A DNA stretch of 64,000 bases from Closterium sp. Naga37s-1. Its lineage: Eukaryota; Streptophyta; Zygnematophyceae; Desmidiales; Closteriaceae. The notes below the pieces were generated by a model that had not been told where the DNA came from, ran no database searches, and was given only the letters and a program-made list of their open reading frames with translations. The stretch lies in NCBI GenBank assembly GCA_947471745.1, contig CANJKZ010000400.1:1302001-1366000 (forward strand), read 5' to 3'. This document shows positions 62,221 through 64,000 of this stretch, piece after piece. Both the position numbers and the translations under genes were made by a program. The stretch's first letter is position 1. Each line of letters begins with the position of its first letter.

Positions 62221-63470
62221 AAGCACTGCTGCTGGAGGGGAAACACGCAGAGCATACTGCTGTGGCTGCTGTGCTGCTGGTGTGTTGCACATCACATTGC
62301 ATGGAATTGTAGTATGGTATCTATGGAATCAAATATTGCATATGTATGTTACACTAGGCACTTCCTCACAATATCCAGCATCATAATGTGTCCTCTATTG
62401 TGCATTTTCATGAGAAAAAAATATGATGCGAAGCTGAAGGATTGCTTTGGGAACATAAAATGTACCACTACCGTACGTCATATTTGCTTCCATATACCAT
62501 TTTGTTTCCTCTGCCTTGGACGGTTGAATTCTGGACAGTATGATCAATCAGACTTACGAGGTTTTCCCTTCATCTGAAATTCAGACCTGGATTTGCTTCA
62601 GGCCAGAACGAAATAGGTTTATTATCAAACTTCAATGTGTATGGTAACTGTACCATCGAGCGAGGTGGGCTCAGGGATCTCTCTTGTGTGATTCCGTGTT
62701 TCCGCTTCCCAGACCTGCGCGCCTGCGAATCAGAGTTCCATTCCCAGCACTATGCGCAGCCATATGCCATGTCAGCCTCTCTGTACACATTTTTCTCAAG
62801 CATTGTCTGATTGTTTCCGAGGAGTTAGGCTTTTATTTGTTCAGTGTTTGGTGATGAAATGGGCTTCTGAACTATACCACAACTGCCAGCGCTGCGTTAT
62901 GTTTCTGCACTTCTTTTATGACACTGTAGCTTGGTCGAATAAATGTCCTGCTTGCGGGCCTAAAATGTGTGGGTCGTTGCTTGTGAAACCCAATCGGTCC
63001 GACAGCCAGGTGTATGGAAGCCGCTGCTGGTTGGGCAGTTTGCCAGCCATTAAAGTGTAGCGAACGGAGTGTCAGCTCAGCTCTGCCGAGCCTGTGATAA
63101 ATATCGATCAAGGCACCACCAGAGCTAAATTCCAGAGAGGTATTTTCAGGAAATGTTCCAAACCAAGGGCCTAGAGGATTGCGGAACCAGTCAGCAATGT
63201 TGAGCCAACATTTTGCTCCTAGACACACTTCCACATTCCGATCCCAGTTTGATCCAGCCTGAGTGAGAAGGATTGAAACTAAGCCATTTTCTTGATTCTA
63301 TAAGTTGCTCAATTCGAGCAAAGAGCTTGTATTTCAGGCAACGCCTTCACTTCACTCGTTGTGTGTAGCGAGTGCTTTCCTCTTCACATTGACCACCGCA
63401 TCCGCTTCGTTTAGGAGCTGCCACTCTGACCCTGGTGCCTGCAAGAAGCGTGTCGTGGTCGCTTGCAGCC

Positions 63471-64000
63471 ATGCTTCATACCACTGCCGGTTCTGCTGGT
63501 GCTGTTGATGACGACCATGTCGTCGAGTGCGTCTTCGGCTCACGTTACACTTCTGCGAGCGTTCCCAAGTAAATTTCTCCCCTACTTGCACGTATGGACG
63601 CCAGCGAAATGTCATTCTCCCAGTTGCACATTCCCGAAAGCGGGGTACCCAATGCTTTTACAAACTGTCGTTTTTGGATGTCCGGTTCTTACTAACCCGC
63701 ATTTTGCAATATCCTCTTCTGCAGGTACCAGATTCCCAAGGAAGGTATTCCCAAGGAGGCGGCGTATCAGATGATTCACGACGAGCTGCTGCTGGACTGC
63801 AACCCGCGGCTCAACCTGGCGTCGTTCGTAACGACATGGATGGAGCCTGAATGCGACCAACTCATTATGGAGTCGCTCAATAAGAACTACATTAACATTG
63901 AAGAGTATCCGGTCACCAACGAACTCCAGGTTCGCATTTCAGTCCAATGTCTGAAAATGTGCTTCTTTTTTGTCATGGAATGTTCGCTCAACGTTGTTTG
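63471..64000 (+). CDS. GAD: Glutamate decarboxylase copy 8, cut by the window edge
   Basis: Exons 1 and 2 (63471-63568, 63725-63929) and part of intron 2 are present and identical to the other copies. Exon 3 would begin beyond the right edge. Whether this copy is complete, and how far the array continues, cannot be seen. Confidence 0.95.

Larger units (their letters stand above)
33822..64000 (+). repeat. Head-to-tail array of a 3,930-bp glutamate decarboxylase unit
   Basis: Seven full periods plus partial ends. Spacings between equivalent points of exon 7 are 3934, 3930, 3930, 3933, 3930, 3930 and 3934 bp. The differences are explained by a 3-bp ATC indel in the spacer, one extra C in copy 1 (about 37398-37400) and one extra G near 59270. 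The single substitution I found is G to A at 60060 (intron 2 of copy 7). Each unit holds seven exons and about 1.25 kb of spacer. The array is open on the right edge. Confidence 0.96.

Noticed and set aside
33822-64000. GAD array as a viral or transposon-driven amplification
   Set aside because: Units retain introns, there are no terminal repeats or target duplications at the visible border, and no transposase or reverse transcriptase is encoded; unequal exchange explains it better.

Overview
The window is nuclear DNA from a green plant lineage (streptophyte; bryophyte, lycophyte or charophyte grade are all possible, and the sequence does not settle which). The grounds are short GT-AG introns in nearly every gene, a plastid-targeted phosphoribulokinase with both thioredoxin cysteine pairs, an LRR receptor kinase built from 72-nt LRR exons with phase-2 introns, a plant-type SMP/C2 tether protein, and glutamate decarboxylases with a plant-like basic C-terminus ending KTNGVC. 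No bacterial operon, tRNA, rRNA, CRISPR or recognisable autonomous transposon was seen.

Layout. 90-2178 (+): 3' two-thirds of a class II fumarase. 2.8-4.5 kb: CATG/ACACAGTA simple-sequence satellites. 4.6-10.6 kb: a strand-asymmetric region of degenerate long-period repeats containing a family of hairpin modules whose arms change together. 10.6-13.0 kb: no supported gene. 13022-14802 (+): complete phosphoribulokinase (5 exons, 413 aa). 15365-25080 (-): LRR receptor-like kinase of about 16 exons, most of whose introns carry a private minisatellite; several arrays start at a splice donor and repeat it. 25852-26625 (+): a small unrecognised type I membrane protein. 26975-30004 (-): SMP plus C2 membrane-contact-site protein (7 exons, 730 aa). 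30440-33677 (+): N-terminal exons of TRAPPC8/Trs85, cut off at about 33822.

33822 to the right edge: a head-to-tail array of a 3,930-bp unit, each carrying a 7-exon glutamate decarboxylase (550 aa) and its spacer. It begins with a 5'-truncated copy (last two exons) fused into a TRAPPC8 intron, then one copy with a 1-bp insertion, six intact copies, and an eighth cut by the window edge. The copies are almost base-identical; the only differences I found are a 3-bp indel, two 1-bp insertions and one substitution. The 3-bp indel runs + - - + - - + + along the array, which hints at a trimeric higher-order unit.

The genes do not form a pathway together. Individually they cover the TCA cycle (fumarase), the Calvin cycle (PRK), glutamate-to-GABA conversion (GAD), surface signalling (RLK), lipid transfer or tethering (SMP/C2) and vesicle tethering (TRAPPC8). 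The strongest novelty is structural: the GAD array and its junction, the splice-donor minisatellites, and the TTTTGAG-N4-CTCAAAA palindromes flanked by long direct repeats in two RLK introns.
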